Assembly (NCBI GenBank): GCA_003707065.3
Contig: PPXM03000002.1
Span: forward strand, 1,178,001 to 1,242,000
Direction: 5' to 3'
Source of the DNA: Trigonopsis variabilis
Taxonomy: Eukaryota; Ascomycota; Trigonopsidomycetes; Trigonopsidales; Trigonopsidaceae
Length of the DNA stretch: 64,000 nucleotides
Shown here: positions 1-10,292 of the stretch, in pieces
Layout: the number at the start of each line of letters is the position of its first letter
Numbering within the stretch: the stretch's first letter is position 1
Translations under genes and position numbers: made by a program
Notes under the pieces: generated by a model
What the model was told of the DNA's origin: nothing
The model's input: only the letters and a program-made list of their open reading frames with translations
Database searches by the model: none

Positions 1-2
1 GA

Positions 3-236
3 GACTTCCTTTCAATCAAGACCCTTGTTCCGCAACTATCAGGGATCAGAGCCATAGATTTTGCCGTACAAGCGAGAGAACGACTTCGTGAAAGTTCTAG
101 TTTTCAACTACAACAAATGCGTACCATTTTATATCACAATAACAAACTTAGTTCAAGTACGATTCAATGTTTTCTACTTCAATATATCATGCGTGAACAT
201 ATTGAGATACCAAGTATTCGTTGCTGTAATTTGTAA
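3..236 (+). CDS. Possible 3' end of a gene entering from the left edge
   Basis: One frame is open from the window edge to a TAA at 234-236, 77 codons in AT-rich sequence. The peptide looks like real helical protein, with stretches such as AIDFAVQARERLRESS and QLQQMRTILYHNN, whereas the competing frame (from position 61) reads like non-coding sequence. I recognise no family. It could be the C-terminus of a plus-strand gene whose start lies outside the window, or a chance open frame. There is no splice or start evidence inside the window. Confidence 0.25.
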   Translation, partial: DFLSIKTLVPQLSGIRAIDFAVQARERLRESSSFQLQQMRTILYHNNKLSSSTIQCFLLQYIMREHIEIPSIRCCNL

Positions 237-845
237 ATTACTGTACCAAATAGGAGGTGTTACGAATATCTGCTTTCTAAGATTCATACTAAAGAGGGTC
301 ATCTATATAATACCGAGTAGATTAGAAAATCACAGATACCAGCAGCCTAGAATGTACGCAGATCTATCTCAGTTAGACTGTTGATGGCATCGCTAGTGTT
401 AAAAAATGCTTTTTCTTTAACTGTCATCGATTTGCCTCTATAGTAGGTTATATTATGAAACCAGTTGAGCTAGCGGTCATACAAATTAAACGAATAGGAA
501 TCTCCCATTGACAGCTACATAGAGAAAGGCGAATAACAAACGTTCTAGACAGGCAGATCTCGAAAGGACAGAACTATTCTCATAAACCTTCTATACGCCA
601 GAATATCGCAGTGTCATTATTGTTGATTATTGTATATGACCGAGAGAGTAAGGAATATCTAGTCTCATAGTAAGAGTCTAGATCACAACACAGTCAAAGT
701 TGAGGACTGAGAGTCCGTGTAACTTTTCCATAAGATAATAGTTATATGATGATTCTCGGAGACATAAAGGAAAAGACTCCGATCTTTAATTGGACAACGG
801 CCGACGAGATCATCTTAGAGAGGAAACGTCCAACAACCAATTATC
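237..845. other. No gene seen
   Basis: About 600 bp between the edge frame and the stop of SNX3. No open frame with coding character, no RNA gene and no repeat was seen. It probably holds the 3' UTR of SNX3 and intergenic DNA. Confidence 0.4.
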
Positions 846-1537
846 CTATTGCCATTGATTCTGATGTAAGCATAGAAATAAAGATTTAATGGTTACCTTA
901 TCCCATTGAGGGTCTTGTATGAAAGCACAGAGAACCTTTGAGCCTGTTTGCAATAACGGATGGCCAGCAACGCTTGAATTGAGTTAGTACTTTTTGGTCA
1001 ATTGGAACCATACATTTGAAGAAATCGCTCCAAGCCTTCTCTACGATGCTCAATAACATCATCTGAGAATCGATTTGTGAACACTTTACCGGGGAGAGGA
1101 GGGATGGTAACTCTTGATGACTCGCTCTCCAGAATGTCGCGGAAGCATTCGAAATCACTGTATCTTCTTCGAACCGAAGAGGTCCTCAACTTGAACGCAG
1201 GTATATTTGTCTTCAAGTCAATAAAAGAGTCCAGCAGTGAACTTACTCTACAGACGATCTCATAATCAGTATACATCTTTCTGCCGAATCCTGAAGTTAG
1301 AGACCCAAAGATCGTGTAGCTAACCATGCGTTTGAGGATTTTTAACCTGAAGTTAGATTCAGCTTATTTGTTCCTCCAATCGCTAACCTCTATTTCCAGC
1401 ACATTCTCGGGAACACCGTAAATCTCATCAAATGTCTGTTGTTTGATTTCTGGCCGGGCCTCGAAGCTTCTAAAGGCTGCAGAGCCATCGGATTCCCGAC
1501 TTGTCGGGGTATTAAACTGATCTTTGTTAGAAGTCAT
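846..1537 (-). CDS. SNX3: Sorting nexin 3 (Grd19/Snx3), PX-domain protein
   Basis: Endosomal PI3P-binding sorting nexin that retrieves cargo from endosomes to the Golgi with retromer. Five exons join cleanly: 1537-1388, 1346-1325, 1290-1247, 1210-1014 and 972-846, giving about 179 aa. The PX domain fills most of the protein. Family-typical stretches are [42 protein letters not shown] and [19 protein letters not shown]. The RRYSDFE and PPLPGK motifs are the PI3P-binding core. Exon 2 is only 22 nt and encodes VKNPQTHG, which is exactly the family residues needed. Introns are 41, 34, 36 and 41 nt. The last 18 residues after QDPQWDK are unlike relatives, so the very 3' end (a further intron or another stop) is uncertain. 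REC8 is divergent, 1.5 kb away. Confidence 0.92.
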
Positions 1538-3083
1538 ACTGCGATAAGAATGGTTGACGGTGGGCTGAACCAGACGCTACCGCGTGTAACGGTGAGGCAA
1601 GGTGACCTTGTCTGAGGTGGATTAAGCGACAAACCATCGCAGTTAATGTACTTATAACCATACCTATGGGAATCCCTGAGAGTTTCGAATGCCTCTATCT
1701 GACGGAGAACTTCTATCTAGTACTGCTCTTTTTGTCGTACATTCGAGGGAGTTATTCTCTATTGCGAAAAGACTACTTTTTCATTTGAAGCTTAGCTTTA
1801 ATGAAGGATCATGACTATGGCTTTCTCTTCAACGCAGGAATGGTACGTGTCATTTTGAGTTTATCCGGTTCATTACACATCATGCCTCAGGTATACCTAT
1901 TATATTGATACCTCATGTACAATAGAAGACAGTTTAGGACTGAAATCTATCCTCGAGACATAATCTCATCTCTTTTTTCTGTTATCGTGAATCTCTCTAG
2001 ATCTTGTAACGGATTTGTCACGTGCTCGAAGCAGCAGAGGGGCCTTAGTTCCCTTAATGTCTGAACTCCAGGAAAATGAACTATCTGATTGAGCTTAGTG
2101 AATAGATAGGAAATTCATTCTCTTTGACAGTTTTCATCAATCGTGCCACTTAAAGGAGGAAGCCATCGTGATCACGTGACACTGAATTCGCTGCCAGTGG
2201 ACTTAGAGTGACCCGATGACAGTTACCAAAAGTGCACGTTGGGTCATAGAGATAGTACTATAAATATCCAGGGCTTACACTGATATCCATGATAGTTCGA
2301 TGGTTCATTCGCATATAATGCTCTAAAACTCGAAATCAAAGGGGCTCACGCGCATTACTGGTATAATTGCTGAATTAATATGCGAGTGAGCAGTCATTTG
2401 GTGTCTACACCGAGTTGTATGCAGAGAAATAATAAAAGAGCATAGTAGATCAATAGGCCTTTTCAGCTAATGTGGATATCAAAATAAGCACCCATTCCAG
2501 CCATGCCTAATACACCCATGGTACGATTTCAGAAAATTATGTTTTCTGGTCGCTCTGTTTGGCTATTTGTATACTTCGAAGAGGCATAGTACCCAGATTC
2601 CTTACCATCGGAGTTAGAAGTAGTTATTCAGTATCATCTGCTTCTCTATGCACGTGACTCGCATTTAAGTTTCACACCGAGTTTGCTCTTCAGGGTGAAG
2701 CAACGTCGTTTCCACAGTTAACGATTGCAAATGGTTATGAATGAGGACTAAATGGTGCACCTCCACCTGTGAGTGCCGAGATATCCAGGTGCTTTATGCC
2801 GCAACGATAAACCTTACGAGTATACCCGAGGGGCCTCGAAATCCACCTTTACAGTACGAGATATCTATTATGACAGCGCCTATATGGCTTGGCTATAAAT
2901 ATATACCCCTGGTGTATTTGAAATGATAGACCATAATTAGTTTAAGGTGCAAATCCAAGACAAAGACAATGTGACTGAGAGAATGTTTCCAGGACAAAGG
3001 GCAGTGCGTCTGAGGAAGACTATATGGCCAAGACCATTTTGCTCTGTCAAAACATTGATTGCTGACGGTTCCCATCAAGTGCA
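1538..3083. other. Long divergent intergenic region SNX3/REC8
   Basis: About 1.5 kb between the starts of SNX3 (-) and REC8 (+). Short open frames occur on both strands, but none has clear coding character or family resemblance. Several CACGTG or CACGTGA-type E-box cores are visible (for example near 2651). TATA-like TATAAATATA lies near 2894, about 190 bp before the REC8 start. I see no repeat, RNA gene or transposon. Confidence 0.4.
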
Positions 3084-5419
3084 ATGTCCTCTTCTCTAGA
3101 TTATTCCCAAATATTGGAGGAAACAGGTCTTTTTTGGTACATTGAATCTATACGTTGCTAATAACAGGCTTCTAGCGATACGTACCCGGGATGTGCAAAA
3201 ATACAAACGGAAGAAGGCAAATTTCCTTTCAAAAAATGTGCTAAAACTTTTAGGCAATCTTGGAAATTAATGTAAGCAATGCTTGCGATACTATTATTCA
3301 TCGCGCGAAACCCCTAACCCTTCGGTTGAAAAGTCAATTTCTTTTTGGCATCACCTGTATCTGTTGGAAACAATACTCTTACACTTTTAGTATGTTTTCC
3401 TCAATTGATGAACTAACTTGACTATTAGAAGATGCGTGGTCGATGTATATAAATAGCAAGCCTAGAATGAAATCGATGATTAAGAAGAAGAAGAAGCGGA
3501 GACCGAAGGTAATCCGAGAAGATTCTGTAATCAATACTCCTGAGCCTGTTTCCTCTCCCGACTATAACGTGGGTTCCATGCCTCTTTTCTCTCCCGACTA
3601 TAATGCGGGTTCCATGCCTGTTTTCTCTCCTGACTATAACGCGGGTTCCGTGTCAGCTTCCCCTTCCGACTATAGCGGAGGTCCTCTAGACATTATATCT
3701 ACTCCCTCTTCTGGCAATAGCCCCAATCCTGCAACTATTTTCCCTCCCGACCATGACTTGGCTTCGGTATTGCCTGCTTTCTCTGACGATATTTCCAATC
3801 TTGTTTCTGTTCCCTCTGCTGATTATATGCCCAATCCTGTACCTGTGCTCCCTCTCAGCCACAATGCAGATCAATCATCTCATGACGCCCCTGAGCTAGC
3901 ACCGATTGTGCACGGACAGCCTTTTAGTCTACCTGTACAATCAAAAAATGAAGGCTCTTTAGGTGATAGTAGCTCAAAGTCGGGACCTGAATCCGCTAAA
4001 GTACAACCATGGACGATTTGCGACGCTCCAGATTACGTACAAACTAACGAAAGCACATCAGCTCATGCTGGTCCGTCAACAGAAGTTGCTAATGAACCAA
4101 ATTATACTCAAGATGAAATAAATTTTTCTTTTGGACCCGATCGCGACACTTATGATTTTCCTTCAATGGATTTTAGTCACGGGACAGGTACAGAAAATAA
4201 TGACTCGACCCATTTTGGGTCTATCTCTGAGGGTATCTCTGTTAAAGAACCTAACCTTCCTACCCCTAAACCTCGTCGTAGTTCTAGACTTCTACGCAAG
4301 AAAGAGAATGATCCTGATAACTACTACCCTACGAAAGTGAACGCTCTCAATAAAGGCTTTCGAACTCGGAGGGAGCGGACAAAGAAGAGAAAGCGACCGT
4401 CGAAGCGATCTGATGGCGAACTTGTGTCGAAACGCGTAAAGTCTTCAGGGTTTACATGCAAAAAAAATCAGGATAAGGCTGATGAAACCTCAGGGACATC
4501 GTCTAAGGTCAGCTCAGTGGAGCATGTCACCAACTATTTCGGGGGTGAAATTATCCCGGTCGGGGAGCCTGGACACTCGAATGAAATACCAGCCGCAGAG
4601 CATCAGGATAGCACATTACAAGAGGGCGCCAGTCATTTTGCTGACGATTATTTCTCGAAAGAAGATTTTAACGACGATCTTTACTCGGTCAAGGGAGATG
4701 CCGGTCCTGTTGGACACGAGGTTATCGCGGCCAAGGAAAATACCAATCATTTTACCGACAATAATATCGCAGATGGAGATGTCGGTCCTGTTGGACACGA
4801 GGTTATCGCGGCTAAGGAAGATACCAATCATTTTACCGACAATTATATCGCAGAAGGAGATGCCGGTCCTTATAACGATGGTTATTCTCCAGAAGGGTAT
4901 GCCGGTACTTTTGAGAACGATTATTACCCAGAGAGAGATTCCAGTTCTGTTGAAGATGAGGTTATTCCGGTGAGGAGATATAGCAATATTACTAGAGAGA
5001 TAGATAGCTTATCTGAAAGACCTTGGAACTTAGAATATCATCCCTTAGACCTGCCTTATGAGACTTCATCAACCGGTCCGCATGATCTCGGCAAGGATCA
5101 CGGTCTATCGGGGAAAGGTGTAACGGAAGCTTTTCCTTGGATTGAACCCAAATCTCCTCCATTCACTGCACTAGAGCATGCTGAACGCCGGCTTCAGTTG
5201 GCTAAACAACAAGATCGGAATAACTTTTATGGCTTCCTTGTTCGGCGTATGGAATCACATACCGCAATAAGTCTAGATGATCTGGTTTGCAAGACTACTC
5301 AACGAAATATAGTGGCAGCAACATTCGACAACATGTTGACATTGCTTTCACACGACCTGATCGGTGCAACTCAGGAGGAGCCATATTACCCGATCATGAT
5401 TACTGCCGCAGCTGCGTAA
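3084..5419 (+). CDS. REC8: Rec8/Rad21-family kleisin, probably meiotic cohesin Rec8
   Basis: Kleisin subunit that closes the Smc1-Smc3 cohesin ring. Four exons (3084-3136, 3168-3216, 3254-3389, 3429-5419) give 742 aa. Residues 1 to about 95 form a divergent N-terminal kleisin domain; recognisable stretches are DYSQILEETGLFWLLAI, KPLTLRLKSQFLFGI and WKQYSYTFKDAW. The last ~70 residues are the winged-helix domain that binds the Smc1 head, ending in TQEEPYYPIMIT. The middle is long and disordered, with two repeat blocks and a basic stretch (RRSSRLLRKKE, TKKRKRPSKR). The domain lacks the usual MFYS start and is far less conserved than mitotic Rad21, and the WKQYSY stretch resembles Rec8, so I favour the meiotic paralogue. 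Introns are 31, 37 (GC-AG) and 39 nt. The first exon is the least certain part. Confidence 0.85.
3555..3690 (+). repeat. SPDYN peptide repeat in REC8
   Basis: About four imperfect 12-residue units, of the form SPDYNAGSMPVF, lie near the N-terminus of the disordered linker. The DNA copies are close to identical in the first three units and decay in the fourth, which points to recent local duplication. Confidence 0.8.
4703..4864 (+). repeat. 81-nt tandem duplication in REC8
   Basis: Two in-frame 27-residue copies start at 4703 and 4784, each beginning GPVGHEVIAAKE and continuing TNHFTDN. They are followed by degenerate partial copies (YNDGYSPEG, FENDYYPER). The two copies differ at only a few bases. 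Confidence 0.85.
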
Positions 5420-5664
5420 TGTAATAAATAATATACAAATGTTCATACTCATAATCGTAGATTGCCTAGAGGCTGTGACGGCATTGCTACAAATGTACTC
5501 GCAGCACCTTGGAGCGATCATAATTAGAGCGTGCGTCTCGAGTAGGAAGGGTATTGGCACGTGACTGTAGATCCAGAATCTCTTTCTGGCCTTTTTTGAG
5601 GCGAGCACCCCGAAAAAGTTGCATAAATATCATAAAAAAACAATAACTAGCAACTTTCTCTTTG

Positions 5665-6118
5665 ATGGCTGGTCTGATTTCTCGCTTTAAGAGAGAAAAT
5701 AAACCGTGTCACGTGAGTTCTGATGAAGAGGCGCTGAGCGTCAAGCTCTTGCTCGAAGTGGAACAAAATATCAGTACAAGACCTAGCCAAGTATGTTAGT
5801 TTAATTACCTACTCCTGTATATCTCCTCCGAGTCTCGATCTGACACTAAATGTCACGTAATAACGATTTGAAAGCCTTTTCAGTCCTTACGAGGAACGCG
5901 TGCCGATAATTAATTAAGCTCTTCACTATTACCGCAGACTAACGGAAATACTTCTCTTTGACGGTCTTTCCCAATTCTTCTCTTTAGGGCACAACTCACG
6001 CAAGAGAGTCGTAGCATTAAGCGTTCCCGCTGAGCTTAGGGCCCGTTTCGTACAACATTGGGAATTACAACTTTCTGTTATTAGCCAGAACGTTCATTCC
6101 CGGGTTCCTCCTTTGTAG
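5665..6118 (+). CDS. Small unrecognised gene, exon model uncertain
   Basis: Three coding-like segments lie in order on the plus strand. 5665-5790 opens with ATG and encodes MAGLISRFKRENK...EVEQNI, with donor-like GTACAA at 5776 or GTATGT at 5791. 5850-5899 opens with its own ATG (MSRNNDLKAFSVLTRNA) and ends at a donor. A 38-nt intron then joins it in phase to 5938-6118, which encodes LTEILLFDGLSQFF and VVALSVPAELRARFVQHW before a TAG. The last two segments make a consistent 76-aa protein. Joining the first works only through the 5776 donor. I recognise no family. The composition is helical and clearly protein-like. It lies between REC8 and APC5 on the same strand. Confidence 0.5.
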
Positions 6119-6383
6119 GCTTAGTCGTTACATAAATAGATACTTATGGAATATGTAAAAGTCCTCCTACGTTTTAATAGAAACGCCTACAAGCGTTGTC
6201 CCTTTTTTTTTCGAATTTAACCAAGTTTTGAACAATCAGAGCGGTCGGGTAAACTGTCGCGACTGTCTGCGTGCCTGTAACTATTGGAGCATAATCCCAA
6301 CCTACTGCTTGCTTAACTCACAAAATAAAGGATCGCGCAGGCACTGCTGCCGATAGGCTCCTTTGCATAATTTCTAAGTAAGA

Positions 6384-8765
6384 ATGGGTCTTGCTTTAAA
6401 GGAATGGTCCTCAGAAAGCCCTCCTAGTGTCTTCTTGACACCTCATAAGTTCACAGTCTTGTGTCTGTTATCTATCTATGCGGAAGGCCTCGTTCCTGAT
6501 CGAAATAAAGCATTGTTTCTAGCAATTGTTAACCATCATATTAATTCGGCAAGCGGGGCAGCTCTACCGGCTCCATGTATTGATTTATCGAGTTCCTGGA
6601 CGAGTCAAAGCTTGGTACGGTTGTTTGAAAATGCTACTATAAGCGATGAGATATCGAATGATTCTTTTTCTTATTCTATCTGTGACTTCAACTCTTTATC
6701 GAACTGCTACAGCTCGGTAGTAGGAAGATCGCTCTATGCCATTCTTCTTCACCGAGTCTGGGATGGCTGCCAAACTTTGAATGAGTTTATGGACATTGTA
6801 CCAAATATTAGGAAATCGTTAGTGACTAAAGTCAGTTGGTCGCAAGATGAGTCTAATAGTTCTCAGAAGAACCGCTTTGCCTCGAGTTCGGTCATTGGAC
6901 GATTCATCCGACGATGCGCTGTTGAATGGGAGAATCTTCGATTTGCCGACTGCATTGCTCAGTGGGATGCTTTCAAAGTCTATCGACAGCCTAGTGCGTC
7001 TGACTGGGCCAAGAAAGCCTCATTTGACCCAGTTGATCATACTTCGACGTCGTTGACTTCTTTAATGTCTGTCCCTGAAATACAAAAACTATTGAGTCCT
7101 GATCCTGCTCCGCCGGTTGCCCAGGATGACCTGCTGCGAATCATAAATGCCTTGGTTGAACGCATGCAAGTCTTGGGCATCCGGCTGGACCCCGCCTCTC
7201 TTGACTTCTTTCGTCAACAATCTCTCACTCCAATCTCTTCCTCTAGCTCTAGTCTCTACGCGAACTTTTTAGATACCTGGCGTTCTGGAAACTATAACCA
7301 GTCTTTTGATGCCCTTCATGCATTCTATGACCACTGTCTTACTCGAGACACAAACGTTTATCATTACGCTTTGTTAAGCTTAGCTACTCTACAAAGCGAC
7401 TATGGATGCTACGATGCTGCTGCGCAGGCAGTGCGAGAGGCTATCGTCGCTGCCAGAGAGTCAAAAGATAACAACTGTCTTGTTTTGTCTCTCTATCTTC
7501 TCGAACATATCCGGTCCCAGGCTCCTTCTGTGGTATCAAGATCCGACGATCAACAAATATTCACCTTTCTTAAATCCAAGTCAAGCGTCCTCCGATCAAG
7601 TGTCCAGACTTCTGCTTATATTGCCGACGTTCGCGCCGCCTTGGCCCTTCCCTATTGCTTGACAAATGTGTTTGACTCTCTAGCCCAGTCACTTATCTCT
7701 ACTGCTGCTTCTACTGATCCGAACTCCCTAGCTCCTTATTTTCTTTCTCAATCTGTCGTCTGGTCACGTCTTGGTCTCGAAAGCCTGGCTCGGACGGATC
7801 TCCATACGGTCATTAGTCTAAATGCCCCTTTAGCATCGGACGACTACGTAAAGCTGTATAGCTCCCTCGCCGTGCTAGAAATCAAAGCTGGTAATTTTGA
7901 TGACGCGCGGCAGGCCCTGCTCACAGCCGGCCCTTTGGCCACTGGAAACTTCTCCGCGGCAGAAGTTTGGCGCTGCAGAACTCTTTCCGCTCTCGTTCAG
8001 TCCTCCATATATTCGAATAATCTCGTAATGGCCCGTTCAGCGCTTGATCAGTTGGCACGCTGCCAACATGACGAAACAGCGAGGTCTGATATCCTTTTCC
8101 TCGAAGTTGGATATGCTCTACACACCGGCGACCGCGAACGCCAAGCTGAAAGTTTAGAAAAGTTCGAGACACACTCTTCAGACCCGCAGCTTGTTATTAC
8201 TGCCCTTTTTCTCCGATGCGACATGCTTGCTCGCGCGAAAGAGTGGCCTTCTTTGCTAGCAGCAGCGGAGAAACTGGACAAAGCCTCTAACCAGTTTCAC
8301 TTGCATATTCTGCGATTATGGGCACAAGCATACATAGCTTTAGGTCTCATTCAAAGTGGCAAGACTGACGAGGCTTTAGCAATCCTTGACTCGGCCATGC
8401 CTGCTATTCTTGAGGGCGGAGACTGCACGCTCTCTGGGTTGGCATTCAGGTTGGTCGGAAATGCTGTTCTTGTTGCTGTTTCAAAAGGCAGGTCTGATGA
8501 TATAGCTTGTCAGAGCGCTATTGTTTGTTTCAGGAAGGCTCAGCTCCATTATAGGAAGCTCGGGGATCTAGATGGTCTACGAGCATCCTTGTATGGAGAA
8601 GCATCAATCCTCGGTTTTCTTGGACAGGAGGACGAACAGCAGCAGGCACTGGATTTGGCTCGTAAACTTCAACGTCTCGAGCCTAAGCTGCCTGTAGTGT
8701 CGATGTATACCCCCACAGAAGACTTGATCGAGCTCATACGAGTCCCCGATTTCAATGTACAGTAA
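6384..8765 (+). CDS. APC5: Anaphase-promoting complex subunit 5
   Basis: Scaffold subunit of the APC/C ubiquitin ligase, which triggers anaphase by destroying securin and cyclin. Intronless, 793 aa. The N-terminus LTPHKFTVLCLLSIYAEG is the typical Apc5 opening. Around residue 320 the signature stretch YALLSLATLQSDYGCYDAAA followed by QAVREAIVAARE matches the Apc5 TPR-like domain, and the rest is a run of degenerate helical TPR repeats to the C-terminus. Length is within the family range. ATG at 6384 is the first in frame and opens directly on the conserved N-terminus. No intron is seen, in contrast to most neighbours. Confidence 0.9.
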   Translation: MGLALKEWSSESPPSVFLTPHKFTVLCLLSIYAEGLVPDRNKALFLAIVNHHINSASGAALPAPCIDLSSSWTSQSLVRLFENATISDEISNDSFSYSICDFNSLSNCYSSVVGRSLYAILLHRVWDGCQTLNEFMDIVPNIRKSLVTKVSWSQDESNSSQKNRFASSSVIGRFIRRCAVEWENLRFADCIAQWDAFKVYRQPSASDWAKKASFDPVDHTSTSLTSLMSVPEIQKLLSPDPAPPVAQDDLLRIINALVERMQVLGIRLDPASLDFFRQQSLTPISSSSSSLYANFLDTWRSGNYNQSFDALHAFYDHCLTRDTNVYHYALLSLATLQSDYGCYDAAAQAVREAIVAARESKDNNCLVLSLYLLEHIRSQAPSVVSRSDDQQIFTFLKSKSSVLRSSVQTSAYIADVRAALALPYCLTNVFDSLAQSLISTAASTDPNSLAPYFLSQSVVWSRLGLESLARTDLHTVISLNAPLASDDYVKLYSSLAVLEIKAGNFDDARQALLTAGPLATGNFSAAEVWRCRTLSALVQSSIYSNNLVMARSALDQLARCQHDETARSDILFLEVGYALHTGDRERQAESLEKFETHSSDPQLVITALFLRCDMLARAKEWPSLLAAAEKLDKASNQFHLHILRLWAQAYIALGLIQSGKTDEALAILDSAMPAILEGGDCTLSGLAFRLVGNAVLVAVSKGRSDDIACQSAIVCFRKAQLHYRKLGDLDGLRASLYGEASILGFLGQEDEQQQALDLARKLQRLEPKLPVVSMYTPTEDLIELIRVPDFNVQ

Positions 8766-10292
8766 AAATAAGTCAAAGTTTTAATGAAAAATGTTGAACT
8801 ACGGACTCAATAAGGGGCGACCAGGCACACGTACCCTGTGATTAATCACAGGACTCCTTGGCGGATATACGGATGCTGCCCAGCAGTATCGTATTCACTA
8901 AGTAAGCTTTCCGACTGGATCGATCAAGACCATCTCGTTGATGAGAGTTTTCATTTGTTGCATTGAACAAAGAAAAAGAAAGGAATAAAAAAAAGAAAAA
9001 GTAGAAAAAACATTGCAGCCGACACTTGACCAACAATGAAAATTGAATGAGATGCCCCAATCCAGTCTAAGCCTTCCCCCTGAATCATCCATCAACACTC
9101 AAGTGTCGAGAGTTGATGAAAGATCCAGACTCGAGACCGTTGAGAGGCAAATCAGCATGATTCCTTTTATAGTCTCTATCATAAAGAATAACCAATATGA
9201 ATTCTCGATCCTCTTTTGGTGCGACTGCTCTCTTCCCCCCCTCTTGAGAACAAGCCAGAGACCACATCTGGTGCTTGGACCCAAGAAGTTACTATGATGG
9301 AGTCGCACTGTTGTTCCGTTGTATGTGAATTACAGAGAATTCAACATAGCCTAGAAACCAGTACCAGTACTGCGGAAACAACTCCCACAGGCTATTAAAG
9401 CATCTTTCCGTCGGTCAAGATGGAGCATCTGCAGTGATCAAGAGGACCAAAGCAGGAATATGCCTCACCTCTAGTTTGGTATTGAAATCAAAAAAGAGGC
9501 CATCACACGGAACCTCTGTCAACGCGTGATACGAGGCTGCCATTCACATGGCATTAGCATCATAGTCACTTGTGGCAAAATGCCGCGCACCAAAAGATCT
9601 CCCAAAACCCACAATCCGCAGGGAGCCTCAACGATACTGCAAGCTGGGTCGAGTAAACTCAACCCTCAAGGGCTTCATGGTCTTTCCATCTACCAGTGTA
9701 CGGCTCGCGCCCGGGACTCTGGGGAAATCAGTAAACTTCAACTTGATCGGTCATGACCAATCAAGCCAACCATGATTATAATCCAGATAATCGTTATCAG
9801 GATCATATTACAGTATCGGACACTATGCGGACGACGAGAAAATCCTGCCCATCATGCTAGAGGCAATTTCTCATGACACCAGCACGATAAGGGGTGGTGG
9901 CGCCTTATATGGACAGAGACGGCCGGGTAATTTTTCTGAAACAAGTCTTAATTACACGATACATTTGAGCGAGGGCGACATATAGACCCCAAGCCTACAA
10001 GTTAGAACAACTAATGATGGCGATGGAAAGGAAAAGAAGATTAAAATGTATAAGTGGCGAAGAAGATATTAAGGAGGTACTTTTTTGACAGATCATTTAC
10101 GAGAAGACAAAGGCGATAGAAACAGTCTATTGTCAAAGGTGCAGGAAGCTTTTATGGTAGAGTTTAGGATATTTTATTCTGAGACCGCGGTTATTACCAT
10201 ATATACAGACGGGTAATAGAATACACTGAGAGGAGTAAGAACAGGAGGGGTTAGTATGAGAGACCAAGATAAATAGGAGGAGTAGTGATCGA
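8766..10292. other. 1.5 kb without a gene (APC5/RIM2 convergent 3' ends)
   Basis: Only short overlapping open frames without coding character occur on both strands. A purine-rich tract (mostly A with G) runs from about 8968 to 9011 on the plus strand. There is no tRNA, no inverted terminal repeats and no recognisable transposase. Because it separates two 3' ends, most of it should not be promoter. Its length is unusual for this compact window. Confidence 0.4.

Noticed and set aside
1801-1920. Open frame starting MKDHDYGFLFNAG
   Set aside because: Only 35 codons, no family resemblance and no partner exon.
2380-2560. Possible tiny membrane-protein gene on the minus strand (MGVLGMAGM spliced to a Leu-rich helix)
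   Set aside because: A 33-nt intron can be drawn, but the product is only about 30 residues, unrecognised, and could arise by chance in AT-rich DNA.
8960-9015. Purine tract as a transposon poly(A) tail
   Set aside because: No retrotransposon coding sequence, target-site duplication or repeat boundary was found beside it.
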